Below are positions 51,980 to 61,514 of a stretch of 64,000 nt of DNA, in pieces. Source of the stretch: Escherichia coli DSM 30083 = JCM 1649 = ATCC 11775 (GTDB lineage: Bacteria > Pseudomonadota > Gammaproteobacteria > Enterobacterales > Enterobacteriaceae); NCBI RefSeq assembly GCF_003697165.2, contig NZ_CP033092.2, positions 806,001 through 870,000 of the forward strand, read 5' to 3'. Position numbers and translations under genes: made by a program. How positions within the stretch are numbered: the stretch's first letter is position 1; each line of letters opens with the position of its first letter. A model generated the notes under the pieces. That model saw nothing but the letters and a program-made list of their open reading frames with translations, searched no databases and had not been told where the DNA came from.

Positions 51980-52699
51980 ATGATTCGAAAAAAGATTCTG
52001 ATGGCTGCCATCCCCCTGTTTGTTATATCCGGGGCAGACGCTGCTGTTTCGCTGGACAGAACCCGCGCGGTGTTTGACGGGAGTGAGAAGTCAATGACGC
52101 TTGATATCTCCAATGATAACAAACAACTGCCCTATCTTGCTCAGGCATGGATAGAAAATGAAAATCAGGAAAAAATTATTACAGGGCCGGTTATTGCCAC
52201 CCCTCCGGTTCAGCGCCTTGAGCCGGGTGCGAAAAGCATGGTCAGGCTGAGTACCACACCGGATATCAGTAAACTTCCTCAGGACAGGGAATCACTGTTT
52301 TATTTTAATCTCCGGGAAATACCGCCGAGGAGTGAAAAGGCCAATGTACTGCAGATAGCCTTACAGACCAAAATAAAGCTTTTTTATCGCCCGGCAGCAA
52401 TTAAAACCAGACCAAATGAAGTATGGCAGGACCAGTTAATTCTGAACAAAGTCAGCGGTGGGTATCGTATTGAAAACCCAACGCCCTATTATGTCACTGT
52501 TATTGGTCTGGGAGGAAGTGAAAAGCAGGCAGAGGAAGGTGAGTTTGAAACCGTGATGCTGTCTCCCCGTTCAGAGCAGACAGTAAAATCGGCAAATTAT
52601 AATACCCCTTATCTGTCTTATATTAACGACTATGGTGGTCGCCCGGTACTGTCGTTTATCTGTAATGGCAGCCGTTGCTCTGTGAAAAAAGAGAAATAA
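51980..52699 (+). CDS. papD: PapD: periplasmic pilus chaperone
   Basis: PapD donates a G1 beta strand to pilins in the periplasm and delivers them to PapC. The ATG at 51980 gives the normal 239 residues (signal MIRKKILMAAIPLFVISGADA); a longer frame from 51965 is unlikely. The alternating hydrophobic G1 strand is in NVLQIALQTKIKLFYRP, with the anchoring Arg and Lys in RTRAVF and TKIKLF. The C-terminal Cys pair is in FICNGSRCSVKKEK. Confidence 0.96.
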   Translation: MIRKKILMAAIPLFVISGADAAVSLDRTRAVFDGSEKSMTLDISNDNKQLPYLAQAWIENENQEKIITGPVIATPPVQRLEPGAKSMVRLSTTPDISKLPQDRESLFYFNLREIPPRSEKANVLQIALQTKIKLFYRPAAIKTRPNEVWQDQLILNKVSGGYRIENPTPYYVTVIGLGGSEKQAEEGEFETVMLSPRSEQTVKSANYNTPYLSYINDYGGRPVLSFICNGSRCSVKKEK

Positions 52700-52735
52700 T
52701 GTACCGCAATAACGGTTAAATGCGGGTGGGATATT

Positions 52736-53317
52736 ATGGTTGTGAATAAAACAACAGCAGTACTGTATCTTATTGCACTGTCGCTGAGTGGTTTCATCCA
52801 TACTTTCCTGCGGGCTGAAGAGCGGGGTATATACGATGACGTCTTTACTGCAGATGAGTTGCATCATTACCGGATAAATGAACGGGGGGGGCGCACCGGA
52901 AGCCTGGCCGTCAGTGGTGCACTGCTGTCCTCCCCCTGCACGCTGGTGAGTAATGAGGTGCCGTTAAGCCTCCGGCCGGAGAATCACTCTGCGTCAGCCG
53001 GAGCACCTCTGATGCTGAGGCTGGCAGGATGTGGGGACGGTGGTGCACTTCAGCCCGGAAAACGGGGCGTTGCGATGACAGTCTCCGGCTCACTGGTAAC
53101 CGGTCCCGGAACCGGAAGTGCTTTACTTCCTGACCGTAAGCTATCCGGCTGTGACCATCTTGTTATACACGATGGTGATACCTTTTTACTGTGCCGGCCT
53201 GACCGGCGGCAGGAGGAGATGCTGGCCGCCTGGAGGAAAAGGGCGACACAGGAGGGTGAGTATTCTGATGCCAGGAGCAATCCGGCCATGCTGCGTCTGA
53301 GCATAAAATATGAGTAA
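52736..53317 (+). CDS. papJ: PapJ: periplasmic assembly protein
   Basis: PapJ is a 193-residue periplasmic protein reported to keep the integrity of the pilus. The N-terminus has a hydrophobic signal (TAVLYLIALSLSGFIHTFL). The mature part is GC-rich with a Cys set (SSPCTLVSN, LAGCGDGG, LSGCDHLV, FLLCRPDR) and ends AMLRLSIKYE, a pilin-like C-terminal strand. It is placed between papD and papK as in all pap operons. Confidence 0.92.
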   Translation: MVVNKTTAVLYLIALSLSGFIHTFLRAEERGIYDDVFTADELHHYRINERGGRTGSLAVSGALLSSPCTLVSNEVPLSLRPENHSASAGAPLMLRLAGCGDGGALQPGKRGVAMTVSGSLVTGPGTGSALLPDRKLSGCDHLVIHDGDTFLLCRPDRRQEEMLAAWRKRATQEGEYSDARSNPAMLRLSIKYE

Positions 53318-53326
53318 GGGAATGTG

Positions 53327-53863
53327 ATGATAAAAAGCACAGGCGCTCTTTTACTGTTTGCCGCACTGTCTGCCGGACAGGCAATAGCCTCAGATGTGGC
53401 ATTCAGGGGTAATCTGCTTGACAGACCCTGCCATGTGTCCGGTGACAGTCTGAATAAACATGTCGTCTTCAAAACCCGGGCGTCCAGGGATTTCTGGTAT
53501 CCGCCCGGACGTTCGCCGACAGAGTCGTTTGTCATCAGGCTGGAAAACTGCCATGCAACAGCAGTTGGCAAAATTGTGACCCTGACCTTTAAGGGAACGG
53601 AAGAGGCGGCCCTCCCGGGCCATCTGAAGGTAACCGGAGTGAATGCCGGCCGGTTAGGCATTGCACTGCTGGACACCGATGGCAGCAGTCTGCTGAAACC
53701 CGGCGCTTCCCATAACAAAGACCAGGGGGAAAAGGTTACCGGAAACAGTCTTGAGCTTCCTTTCGGCGCGTATGTTGTGGCAACGCCGGAAGCCCTGCGG
53801 ACGAAGAGTGTGGTACCCGGTGATTATGAAGCAACAGCCACGTTTGAATTGACATATCGTTAG
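53327..53863 (+). CDS. papK: PapK: tip-rod adaptor subunit
   Basis: PapK joins the thick rod to the tip fibrillum and terminates growth of PapE. The start at 53327 ([21 protein letters not shown]) gives 178 residues; the adjacent upstream ATG at 53324 is possible. The mature protein begins [20 protein letters not shown] and ends [11 protein letters not shown]. The Cys pair is at RPCHVS and LENCHAT. The stop is followed 27 bases later by papE. Confidence 0.95.
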
Positions 53864-53889
53864 CAAAATTTTTGTACAGGATATTTCAG

Positions 53890-54411
53890 ATGAAAAAGAT
53901 AAGAGGTTTGTGTCTTCCGGTAATGCTGGGGGCAGTGTTAATGTCTCAGCATGTACATGCAGTTGATAATCTGACCTTCAGAGGAAAACTGATTATTCCT
54001 GCCTGTACTGTAAGCAACACAACTGTTGACTGGCAGGATGTAGAGATTCAGACCCTGAGTCAAAATGGAAATCACGAAAAAGAGTTTACTGTGAATATGC
54101 GGTGTCCCTATAATCTGGGAACAATGAAGGTTACGATAACGGCAACAAACACTTATAACAATGCTATTTTAGTTCAGAATACATCAAACACATCTTCTGA
54201 TGGGTTACTCGTTTATCTTTATAACAGTAATGCAGGAAATATTGGGACTGCGATAACTTTAGGGACTCCATTTACGCCCGGAAAAATCACAGGTAATAAT
54301 GCAGATAAAACTATATCACTTCATGCCAAACTTGGATATAAAGGGAATATGCAGAATTTGATAGCCGGTCCTTTCTCTGCAACAGCAACGCTGGTTGCAT
54401 CATATTCGTAA
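53890..54411 (+). CDS. papE: PapE: major tip fibrillum pilin
   Basis: PapE polymerises into the flexible tip fibrillum, which also binds fibronectin. It has 173 residues with signal [24 protein letters not shown] and the mature start [20 protein letters not shown]. The Cys pair is at PACTVS and NMRCPYN, and the terminal strand is [10 protein letters not shown]. The ATG at 53890 was chosen over an earlier in-frame codon at 53872. The second half is AT-rich and more variable than its neighbours. Confidence 0.94.
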
Positions 54412-54485
54412 TAGTATCAACTAAAATACGTTAATTTTATATCTCGTAAAATAAAATGTTTTCTGTGCCGCTCTCCGGAGGGGGG

Positions 54486-54986
54486 ATGATTCGTTTATCA
54501 TTATTTATATCGTTGCTTCTGACATCGGTCGCTGTACTGGCTGATGTGCAGATTAACATCAGGGGAAATGTTTATATCCCCCCATGCACCATTAATAACG
54601 GGCAGAATATTGTTGTCGATTTTGGGAATATTAATCCTGAGCACGTGGACAACTCACGTGGTGAAATCACAAAAACCATAAGCATATCCTGTACGTATAA
54701 GAGTGGCTCACCCTGGATAAAGGTCACAGGTAATGCAATGGCTGGGCAGACTAATGTACTGGCAACAAATATAGCCAATTTTGGTATAGCGTTGTATCAG
54801 GGAAAAGGAATGTCAACACCTCTTACATTAGGTAATGGTTCAGGAAATGGTTACAGAGTGACAGCAGGTCTGGACACAGCACGTTCAACGTTCACCTTTA
54901 CTTCAGTGCCCTTTCGTAATGGCAGCAGGACACTGAATGGCGGGGATTTCCGGACCACGGCCAGTATGAGCATGATTTATAACTGA
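54486..54986 (+). CDS. papF: PapF: adaptor for the tip adhesin
   Basis: PapF connects PapG to the tip fibrillum and starts its assembly. The 166-residue frame from the ATG at 54486 (MIRLSLFISLLLTSVAVLA) includes a signal peptide; a longer frame from 54456 adds non-family sequence, and GGAGGGGGG upstream of 54486 is a strong ribosome-binding site. The mature start is DVQINIRGNVYIPPCTINNG, the Cys pair is at PPCTIN and SISCTYK, and the end is TTASMSMIYN. Confidence 0.94.
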   Translation: MIRLSLFISLLLTSVAVLADVQINIRGNVYIPPCTINNGQNIVVDFGNINPEHVDNSRGEITKTISISCTYKSGSPWIKVTGNAMAGQTNVLATNIANFGIALYQGKGMSTPLTLGNGSGNGYRVTAGLDTARSTFTFTSVPFRNGSRTLNGGDFRTTASMSMIYN

Positions 54987-55029
54987 GTCATACCTAAATG
55001 AATAACTGTAATTACGGAAGTGATTTCTG

Positions 55030-56040
55030 ATGAAAAAATGGTTCCCAGCTTTGTTATTTTCCTTGTGTGTGTCTGGTGAGTCCTCTGCATGGAATAATAT
55101 TGTCTTTTACTCCCTTGGAAACGTTAACTCTTATCAGGGAGGGAATGTGGTGATTACTCAAAGGCCACAATTTATAACTTCGTGGCGCCCGGGCATTGCT
55201 ACGGTAACCTGGAATCAGTGTAATGGTCCTGGGTTTGCTGATGGTTCCTGGGCTTACTACAGGGAGTATATTGCGTGGGTAGTATTCCCCAAAAAGGTTA
55301 TGACCAAAAATGGATATCCCTTATTTATTGAGGTTCATAATAAAGGTAGCTGGAGTGAGGAGAATACTGGTGACAATGACAGCTATTTTTTTCTCAAGGG
55401 GTATAAGTGGGATGAGCGGGCCTTTGATGCAGGTAATTTGTGTCAGAAACCAGGAGAAACAACCCGTCTGACTGAGAAATTTGACGATATTATTTTTAAA
55501 GTCGCCCTACCTGCAGATCTTCCTTTAGGGGATTATTCTGTTACAATTCCATACACTTCCGGCATGCAGCGTCATTTCGCGAGTTACTTGGGAGCCCGTT
55601 TTAAAATCCCATACAATGTGGCCAAAACTCTCCCAAGAGAGAATGAAATGTTATTCTTATTTAAGAATATCGGCGGATGCCGTCCTTCTGCACAGTCTCT
55701 GGAAATAAAGCATGGTGATCTGTCTATTAATAGCGCTAATAATCATTATGCGGCTCAGACTCTTTCTGTGTCTTGCGATGTGCCTGCAAATATTCGTTTT
55801 ATGCTGTTAAGAAATACAACTCCGACATACAGCCATGGTAAGAAATTTTCGGTTGGTCTGGGGCATGGCTGGGACTCCATTGTTTCGGTTAACGGGGTGG
55901 ACACAGGAGAGACAACGATGAGATGGTACAAAGCAGGTACACAAAACCTGACCATCGGCAGTCGCCTCTATGGTGAATCTTCAAAGATACAACCAGGAGT
56001 ACTATCTGGTTCAGCAACGCTGCTCATGATATTGCCATAA
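55030..56040 (+). CDS. papG: PapG class II: Gal-alpha-1,4-Gal tip adhesin
   Basis: PapG is the lectin at the pilus tip. The class II allele prefers globoside GbO4 of human kidney and is linked to pyelonephritis and bacteraemia. It has 336 residues with signal MKKWFPALLFSLCVSGESSA and the mature start WNNIVFYSLGNVNSYQGGN. The lectin domain spans about 1-196 of the mature protein, with the receptor region around RREYIAWVVFPKKV-like and HNKGSWSEENTGDND. The pilin domain (from about 200: GCRPSAQSLEIKHGDLS) ends SGSATLLMILP. The class is assigned from recalled sequence; class I and III alleles differ strongly in the lectin domain. A short inverted repeat (TATCCGG, CCGGATA) follows the stop. Confidence 0.93.
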   Translation: MKKWFPALLFSLCVSGESSAWNNIVFYSLGNVNSYQGGNVVITQRPQFITSWRPGIATVTWNQCNGPGFADGSWAYYREYIAWVVFPKKVMTKNGYPLFIEVHNKGSWSEENTGDNDSYFFLKGYKWDERAFDAGNLCQKPGETTRLTEKFDDIIFKVALPADLPLGDYSVTIPYTSGMQRHFASYLGARFKIPYNVAKTLPRENEMLFLFKNIGGCRPSAQSLEIKHGDLSINSANNHYAAQTLSVSCDVPANIRFMLLRNTTPTYSHGKKFSVGLGHGWDSIVSVNGVDTGETTMRWYKAGTQNLTIGSRLYGESSKIQPGVLSGSATLLMILP

Positions 56041-56399
56041 ATGGTTTATCCGGAGCCGGATAGAGTGTTGTGGATATCTGGGATGCCCCGGGAAGTCACC
56101 TTTCAGCCACTTCATTTATGGATTATACGCGGCCTGCACTGAGTTACGTCCATGTAGCTCATCTGACGTTCAGCCGCTTTATCTCGTGCTGTTCTGGTCT
56201 CAATACTTCCATGCCGTTGCAATTACCTCTTAAACCATTCCTTACCATTTTCATGTCTTCGATAAGAAATCTTCATCATGCATGATCGATTTTGTCGATC
56301 GATTCGATCGAATTTTCTCTTTTTACCCTGTCTTTTGCATGGTTTTAAAATAAGCAACCTTCTTTATCGTGCGGGTAAGAACCAACGGAGATGATTGAA
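56041..56399. other. papG to hra1 spacer with clustered GATC palindromes
   Basis: No gene is seen; papX, often found after papG, is absent. At about 56281-56312 the sequence has three GATC sites within overlapping TCGATC/GATCGA palindromes. The rest is AT-rich leader of the next gene with AACGGAGATG as its ribosome-binding site. Confidence 0.6.
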
Positions 56400-57146
56400 A
56401 TGAAAAAGGTTATTGTTGTTTCAGCGCTTGCTATGGCGGGCGTATTTTCAGCCCAGGCTCTGGCTGATAGGGGTAAAACAGGCTTTTATGTGACCGGTAA
56501 AGCTGGTGCTTCGGTTGTGACTCAGACTGACCAGCGCTTCCGTCAGGACTTTGGGGATGATGTTTATAAGTATAAGGGCGGTGATAAAAACGATACTGTA
56601 TTTGGTGCAGGCCTTGCGGTGGGCTATGATTTTTATCAACATTACAATGTTCCTGTGCGCACGGAAGTGGAATTCTATGGCCGCGGAGCTGCAGACTCCC
56701 ATTATACACTGGATACATGGCATTCTCCGATGGGGGATGGTGGTCGGGAAGACACACAGAACAGGCTCAGTGTGAATACCCTGATGGTGAATACGTATTA
56801 TGACTTCAGAAACAGCAGTGCATTCACTCCATGGGTGTCTGTTGGACTGGGTTATGCACGGATACATCATAAGGCAACATATACTGATACCTCCTGGAAT
56901 AAATCTGGTGAGGTGAGCGATATTTCTGCGTTGCATTACTCGGGATATGATAACAATTTCGCATGGAGCATTGGGGCCGGTGTTCGCTATGACATAACCC
57001 CGGATATCGCTCTTGACCTCAGCTATCGCTATCTGGATGCTGGTAAATCCTCCCTGTCTTACAAGGATGCAGAAGGGGATAAATATAAATCAGAGGCTGA
57101 CGTTAAAAGTCACGACATCATGTTTGGTGTGACTTATAACTTCTGA
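56400..57146 (+). CDS. hra1: Hra1/Hek/Tia-type outer-membrane adhesin
   Basis: This 248-residue (25-kDa) outer-membrane protein of the Opa/Tia-like family is known as heat-resistant agglutinin 1 or Hek; it causes haemagglutination, autoaggregation and epithelial cell invasion. The start is at 56400 (MKKVIVVSALAMAGVFSAQALA), after a GGAGATG site. It forms an eight-strand barrel with long extracellular loops: the loop with heparin-binding charge lies around DFGDDVYKYKGGDKND, and the last strand is HDIMFGVTYNF. It follows pap, an association seen in other pap-hra islands. A terminator follows at 57224. Confidence 0.92.
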   Translation: MKKVIVVSALAMAGVFSAQALADRGKTGFYVTGKAGASVVTQTDQRFRQDFGDDVYKYKGGDKNDTVFGAGLAVGYDFYQHYNVPVRTEVEFYGRGAADSHYTLDTWHSPMGDGGREDTQNRLSVNTLMVNTYYDFRNSSAFTPWVSVGLGYARIHHKATYTDTSWNKSGEVSDISALHYSGYDNNFAWSIGAGVRYDITPDIALDLSYRYLDAGKSSLSYKDAEGDKYKSEADVKSHDIMFGVTYNF

Positions 57147-57223
57147 CGACACTGCTCCTGAGCGATAATTACACATATTCAGTAATTAAGATATTTATAT
57201 ATCTTCTGCAACTAAACAGAAAT

Positions 57224-57255
57224 ACCCTGCAGTAATATACCGCAGGGTTATTTGT
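57224..57255 (+). terminator. Terminator after hra1
   Basis: ACCCTGC (57224-57230) pairs with GCAGGGT (57242-57248), followed by TATTTGTTT. It lies about 75 bases after the hra1 stop. Confidence 0.65.
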
Positions 57256-57820
57256 TTCACAGGAGATTTATGGTTTTTATTATCTTATTCCCTTTATAAT
57301 AATATTACCGATATATTCCGATGAATATCAGAAAACTGTTTTGTCCGGGCAATACACCCCGGATTTTATTGTTTTTATTCTTTTTTGTTGTTTCTGTCAT
57401 AACCACAATTGCATGCGGATACACTGAGAAGAATGCCACCGGGAATGTGTTGCTGCTGTTCCTTCTTCTGCTCCTTGCACACAGAAATACCCTCACATCC
57501 ATTACAGCGCTGTTATTTCTGTTCTGTTGTGCACTGTATGCGCCTGCCGGTATGACGTACGGTAAAATCAACAACAGTTTTATTGTCGCGTTGTTGCAGA
57601 CCACAACTGATGAGGCAGCGGAGTTTACCGGGATGATTCCTGTTTATCATTTTCTGGTCAGTGCCGCGATTCAGGTATTCATGGTGATTTTCTGGCGAAC
57701 ACACCGCCGTGGTCACCGTAACTGGCTGGCACTGCTGCGTATTACCGTGAAGGAGATCGGTGAGTAACATCGATGGAGATCGGTTCGTGTCACTTTCACA
57801 GAACCGTTTTTAAATTACCT

Positions 57821-58570
57821 TCACTGATCTCCTTCGGTCAACGGTGATTGTATTTTCCGCATTGATTCTCCTTTAAGTTCGATCTTGATACTGCCATGAA
57901 CCAGTCGATCTAGGATGGCATCCGCATGTGTGGAGTCTCCGATCATTTTGTACCAGTTTTCCACCGGCAACTGGCTCACTACGATGATTGAGCCTCGTTG
58001 GTACATCAGATCCACTATTTCCAGCAGGTCGCTACGCTGTTCTGATGAGAGAGGTTCCAGCCCCCAGTCATCCAGAAGCAGCAGATCGCTATTATTCAGC
58101 CTGGTCAAAAGTTTGCTGTATCTTCCATCAGCATGCCCCTGATAGCACTGTTCCATCAGCGCTTTAAGGCGATAATAGTAGACCTTGTATCCCTGTCGGC
58201 AGGCATTATGACCAAGTGCACATGCCAGGAACGTTTTACCGCTGCCGGTGGCCCCGGTCAGTAAAATATTTTGTTTCAGGGTTAACCAGTTTCCCTGACT
58301 GAGTGAACGGATGAGGGCCCTGTCCAGCCCTCTATTGTTACGATAATCCAGCTTTGATAACTCAGCATTAAGTCTGAACCGTGCATGTTTGATCAGACGC
58401 TCTGCCTTCCTGTTTTCACGGCAGGTTAGTTCTTCTGCTGTCAGTAATGACAGGCGTTCTTCGAAGCCCAGCTCCTGGTATGTGCCCGGCTGAGCAAGTT
58501 GCTTTTTAAGCGCATCACGGAAGCCGGTGAGTTTAAGTGCGGTCAGTTGTTCGTAAAGATGATTCATCAT
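57821..58570 (-). CDS. istB: IstB: IS21-family transposition helper ATPase
   Basis: This 249-residue AAA+ ATPase related to DnaC assists the IstA transposase in target selection. Walker A is GATGSGKTFLACALG (about 104-118) and Walker B is DLLLLDDWGLEPLSSEQ (about 163-179), followed by a sensor region IIVVSQLPVENWYKMIGD. It follows istA with an 11-base gap and appears intact. Confidence 0.95.
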   Translation of the reverse strand: MMNHLYEQLTALKLTGFRDALKKQLAQPGTYQELGFEERLSLLTAEELTCRENRKAERLIKHARFRLNAELSKLDYRNNRGLDRALIRSLSQGNWLTLKQNILLTGATGSGKTFLACALGHNACRQGYKVYYYRLKALMEQCYQGHADGRYSKLLTRLNNSDLLLLDDWGLEPLSSEQRSDLLEIVDLMYQRGSIIVVSQLPVENWYKMIGDSTHADAILDRLVHGSIKIELKGESMRKIQSPLTEGDQ

Positions 58571-58581
58571 TGGATCCCGTA

Positions 58582-60123
58582 TCAGTGGTAATACTCACTG
58601 CCGCGTACGTTTTCGTGTTCCATCGTGGATAACAGATCTGGTTTTGGATCCTGAACAGGTTGTTTATCCAGACCTTTTTCCAGGATCGATTTAATACCTG
58701 ACAGACGCCATACCTTTGTTTTCAGAGCTCTTGCACATGCTGCATTAAGTCTGGCTTTACTGTATTTTTTATGAAGGTTCAGGAGTCCAAGGCAGAAGCG
58801 ATAGCTTTGTTCCGGATGTGGACGAGAGTTCAGTATATGAAGCACATAACTATGAGTTTCACTGCCTATGTGCCCCGCCCATTCCAGAAGACGCTCTGGC
58901 GTCCAGGTGGCATGCTGTCGATGAGCTTCAGGCATGTGCTCGTTGCGGGTACTGTAGCCATAAGTACGCTTGCGCGGGTGCACAGCAACCTCCTGCCCCT
59001 GATTGAAGAGTCTTACCAGTTCTCCGGAGATCCATGCTTCCAGTTGCTGGCCTAACAGCGAACATGGAACCGAGTAGTAATGTTTGTCGATTTCCACGTG
59101 GTAATCGGCATGAACTCTGACTTTCTTCACCAGGGTGTAACTGTAACTGGCTTCAGGAAGAGGCTTCAGTGCGGGTTTATCAAGCTGGATGAAGAGTTCT
59201 GCACGTGAATAACCCAACTTCTGCATTATTTTGTTATTCAGTCTTTCCAGCAACTCCCGAATGCGCTGATTAAGCGATGCAAGGCTGTAGAAGATCTCAT
59301 GCCTGATTCGGGCCATGATCCAGCGTTCAACAACCTGAACGCCAACTTCAGCTTTGGCTTTATCTTTCGGTTTACGTGGCCGCGCAGGCAAAACTGCGAC
59401 ATTATAATGCTCAAGCATCTGCTGGTAGGTAGGGTTAACGTCAGGATCATACTTACATGCCCTGGATGTGGCGCTTTTCAGATTGTCCGGAACAACAAGT
59501 TCAGGAACGCCACCCAACCACTGGAAGCAGCGAACATGACTCATCACCCAGTCTTCAAGCTGCTGAGACCAGGTGGCCTCTGCCCATGTGTAACTTGATG
59601 CCCCGAGAACAGCTACGATGACCTGAGCAGTTCTTATTTCTCCGGTCTCAGGGTCGGTAACGCCAACGGTAGGTCCACAGTAATCAACGAAAAGTTTTTC
59701 GCCAGCTTTATGTACCTGACGCATTGATGGTGAAGTGGTTTTGAGCCATTCACGGTACATCCGGCAGTAATGGTTATAGCTGTAAAAACCGCCTGGATTA
59801 CGCTCACAGTATTCTTCCCAGAGTAGCTGCAGCGTCACGCATTTATTACGCAGTTCCCGGTGTACTGTAGCCCAGTCAGGCAGAGAGTGCTTCTTCATCT
59901 TAACCTGGGTCTGAAGGAACGCATGTTTTAGTTTTGTATCATCCCATCCTGTAGGTAAGGGCCACTGCTTTATGCCAAGTTGAGCCGCCCGATTAGCATA
60001 TCTGGATACAACGGAAGGGGAGATTGCAAGACTACGACCAATTTGTCGATGGCTGAGTCCAACACCGTATTTAAGCCTAAGAATTTCTTTAAGTTTTCTC
60101 ATAGAAATTGGAACTGTTGGCAT
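58582..60123 (-). CDS. istA: IstA: IS21-family transposase
   Basis: This 513-residue transposase has an N-terminal helix-turn-helix (MRKLKEILRLKYGVGLSHRQ, then IGRSLAISPSVVSRYANRA) and an rve-type catalytic core. The core holds D in KLFVDYCGPTVGVTD, D in PELVVPDNLKSATSRA and E in KAKAEVGVQVVERWI. The C-terminal domain ends with the basic GIKSILEKGLDKQPVQ. It looks intact, so the element may be active. Confidence 0.95.
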   Translation of the reverse strand: MPTVPISMRKLKEILRLKYGVGLSHRQIGRSLAISPSVVSRYANRAAQLGIKQWPLPTGWDDTKLKHAFLQTQVKMKKHSLPDWATVHRELRNKCVTLQLLWEEYCERNPGGFYSYNHYCRMYREWLKTTSPSMRQVHKAGEKLFVDYCGPTVGVTDPETGEIRTAQVIVAVLGASSYTWAEATWSQQLEDWVMSHVRCFQWLGGVPELVVPDNLKSATSRACKYDPDVNPTYQQMLEHYNVAVLPARPRKPKDKAKAEVGVQVVERWIMARIRHEIFYSLASLNQRIRELLERLNNKIMQKLGYSRAELFIQLDKPALKPLPEASYSYTLVKKVRVHADYHVEIDKHYYSVPCSLLGQQLEAWISGELVRLFNQGQEVAVHPRKRTYGYSTRNEHMPEAHRQHATWTPERLLEWAGHIGSETHSYVLHILNSRPHPEQSYRFCLGLLNLHKKYSKARLNAACARALKTKVWRLSGIKSILEKGLDKQPVQDPKPDLLSTMEHENVRGSEYYH

Positions 60124-61514
60124 AGGTATCCTTTACCGGAATGGCAAAAGATACAGATCAACACACCTGTGAAGTTCCAATAACATTGATGGAGATCACT
60201 GAATAACAAAATGAGTCAAAAGTGATCTCCATCGATGTTATTCAGCGATCTGTTCAAATGTTATTACCCGATCTCGATGGAAGTTATTGAGTGATCTCCT
60301 TTCATGAAAATACGCAACTGCTGCTGTTCGTATTATGCTCAGTAAACAGCTGGCCGTTGCGGATGGTTAAAGGAACTGTTGTGGGGACAACTGACACATT
60401 GCGTGAAATGCAGCGTTATAAACAACTGAATCAGCACGGGGCTGACAACTGGAAAATCCTGCCGGGTGTACCGTTGTATGACACGATTGTTATCGTCACT
60501 GGTGAGAGTGTGCGCAGGGATTATATGTCGGTATATGGCTATCCCGTGCCAACCACGCCGTGGCTGAATACAGCTCCCGGTTTATTTATTGACGGCTATA
60601 CATCGGCAGCAGCCAGTACCGTACCTTCCCTGAGCCGGACACTGATTTATGACTATGAGCAGAACCCTGACTCCGGCAACAACGTGGTGGCGCTGGCAGC
60701 AAAAGCAGGATACAGCACATGGTGGATATCCAATCAGGGAAAACTGGGGGAGCATGATACACGCATCTCTGTTATTGCTTCTGATGCGGAGCATACCGTT
60801 TTCCTCAAGAAAGGCAGCTTTGCTTCCCGTAAAACGGATGACATGTTGTTGTTACAGGAAACAGAACGTGCACTGGCGGATAAATCCTCTCCGAAGGTGA
60901 TATTCCTGCACATGATGGGGTCTCATCCGAACCCGTGTGACCGGCTTCACTCCTGGCCGAATCATTACCTGGAGCAGTATCCCCGAAAGGTTGCCTGTTA
61001 CCTCGCCAGCATCAGTAAACTGGATAACTTTCTCGGTCAGCTTGATGGTATCCTTCGCCGGCATTCCCGTCATTTCGCCATGCTTTACTTTTCTGACCAT
61101 GGTCTGTCGGTCAGCGACAGCGCTAATCCTGTTCATCATGATGGTCATGTGCAGGGAGGCTACAGCGTTCCCCTGATTATTACCGCCAGTGACATCACGT
61201 CTCATCAGTCCGTCAGCAGAAAAATCAGTGCCCGTCATTTCGCAGGTATTTTTCAGTGGCTGACCGGCATTCGTACTGAAAATATACCGCCATTCAATCC
61301 GCTGACAGACGAAGATAATGAACCCGTTATGGTTTTTAACGGGGAGAGGAATGTACCGGCAGACAGTCTGAAACCGCAGCCTCTGATTCTTCCGGACAGA
61401 AGATAATCATGTCGGTATGAATGTTATAATTAAGGACCGTGCAATAATAGCCATTCCATTCAGCCATCTTACGCTCGAAAACAATCGATAAGATGGCTAC
61501 TCACCATTCCTGCT

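Larger units (their letters stand above)
57752..60299 (-). mobile_element. IS21-family insertion sequence (ISEc12-like), about 2.55 kb
   Basis: The outer ends read GGAGATCGGTGAGTAACATC at the left and, in reverse, GGAGATCACTCAATAACTTC at the right, an imperfect inverted repeat. Several internal copies of ATYGATGGAGATC lie near both ends (57770, 60186 and inverted at 60221), typical of the multiple terminal repeats of IS21 elements. It carries istA and istB on the - strand. I cannot make out a clean target duplication. The element name is from memory of similar proteins. Confidence 0.85.
57321..61406 (+). pseudogene. Phosphoethanolamine-transferase-like gene split by an IS21-family element
   Basis: Two + strand fragments belong to one gene. 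The 5' part (57321 to about 57751) encodes the N-terminal membrane region with four to five helices (RILLFLFFFVVSVITTIACG, then NVLLLFLLLLLAHR). The 3' part (from about 60300 to 61406) encodes a soluble sulfatase-fold domain: VTGESVRRDYMSVYGYPVPT with the nucleophile region, FLHMMGSHPNPCDR, YFSDHGLS and HHDGHVQGGYSVP, the metal-site pattern of EptA/CptA-type enzymes that add phosphoethanolamine to lipid A or core. The insertion separates membrane anchor from catalytic domain, so the enzyme should be inactive. Any product from 60291 would lack membrane helices. Confidence 0.82.
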
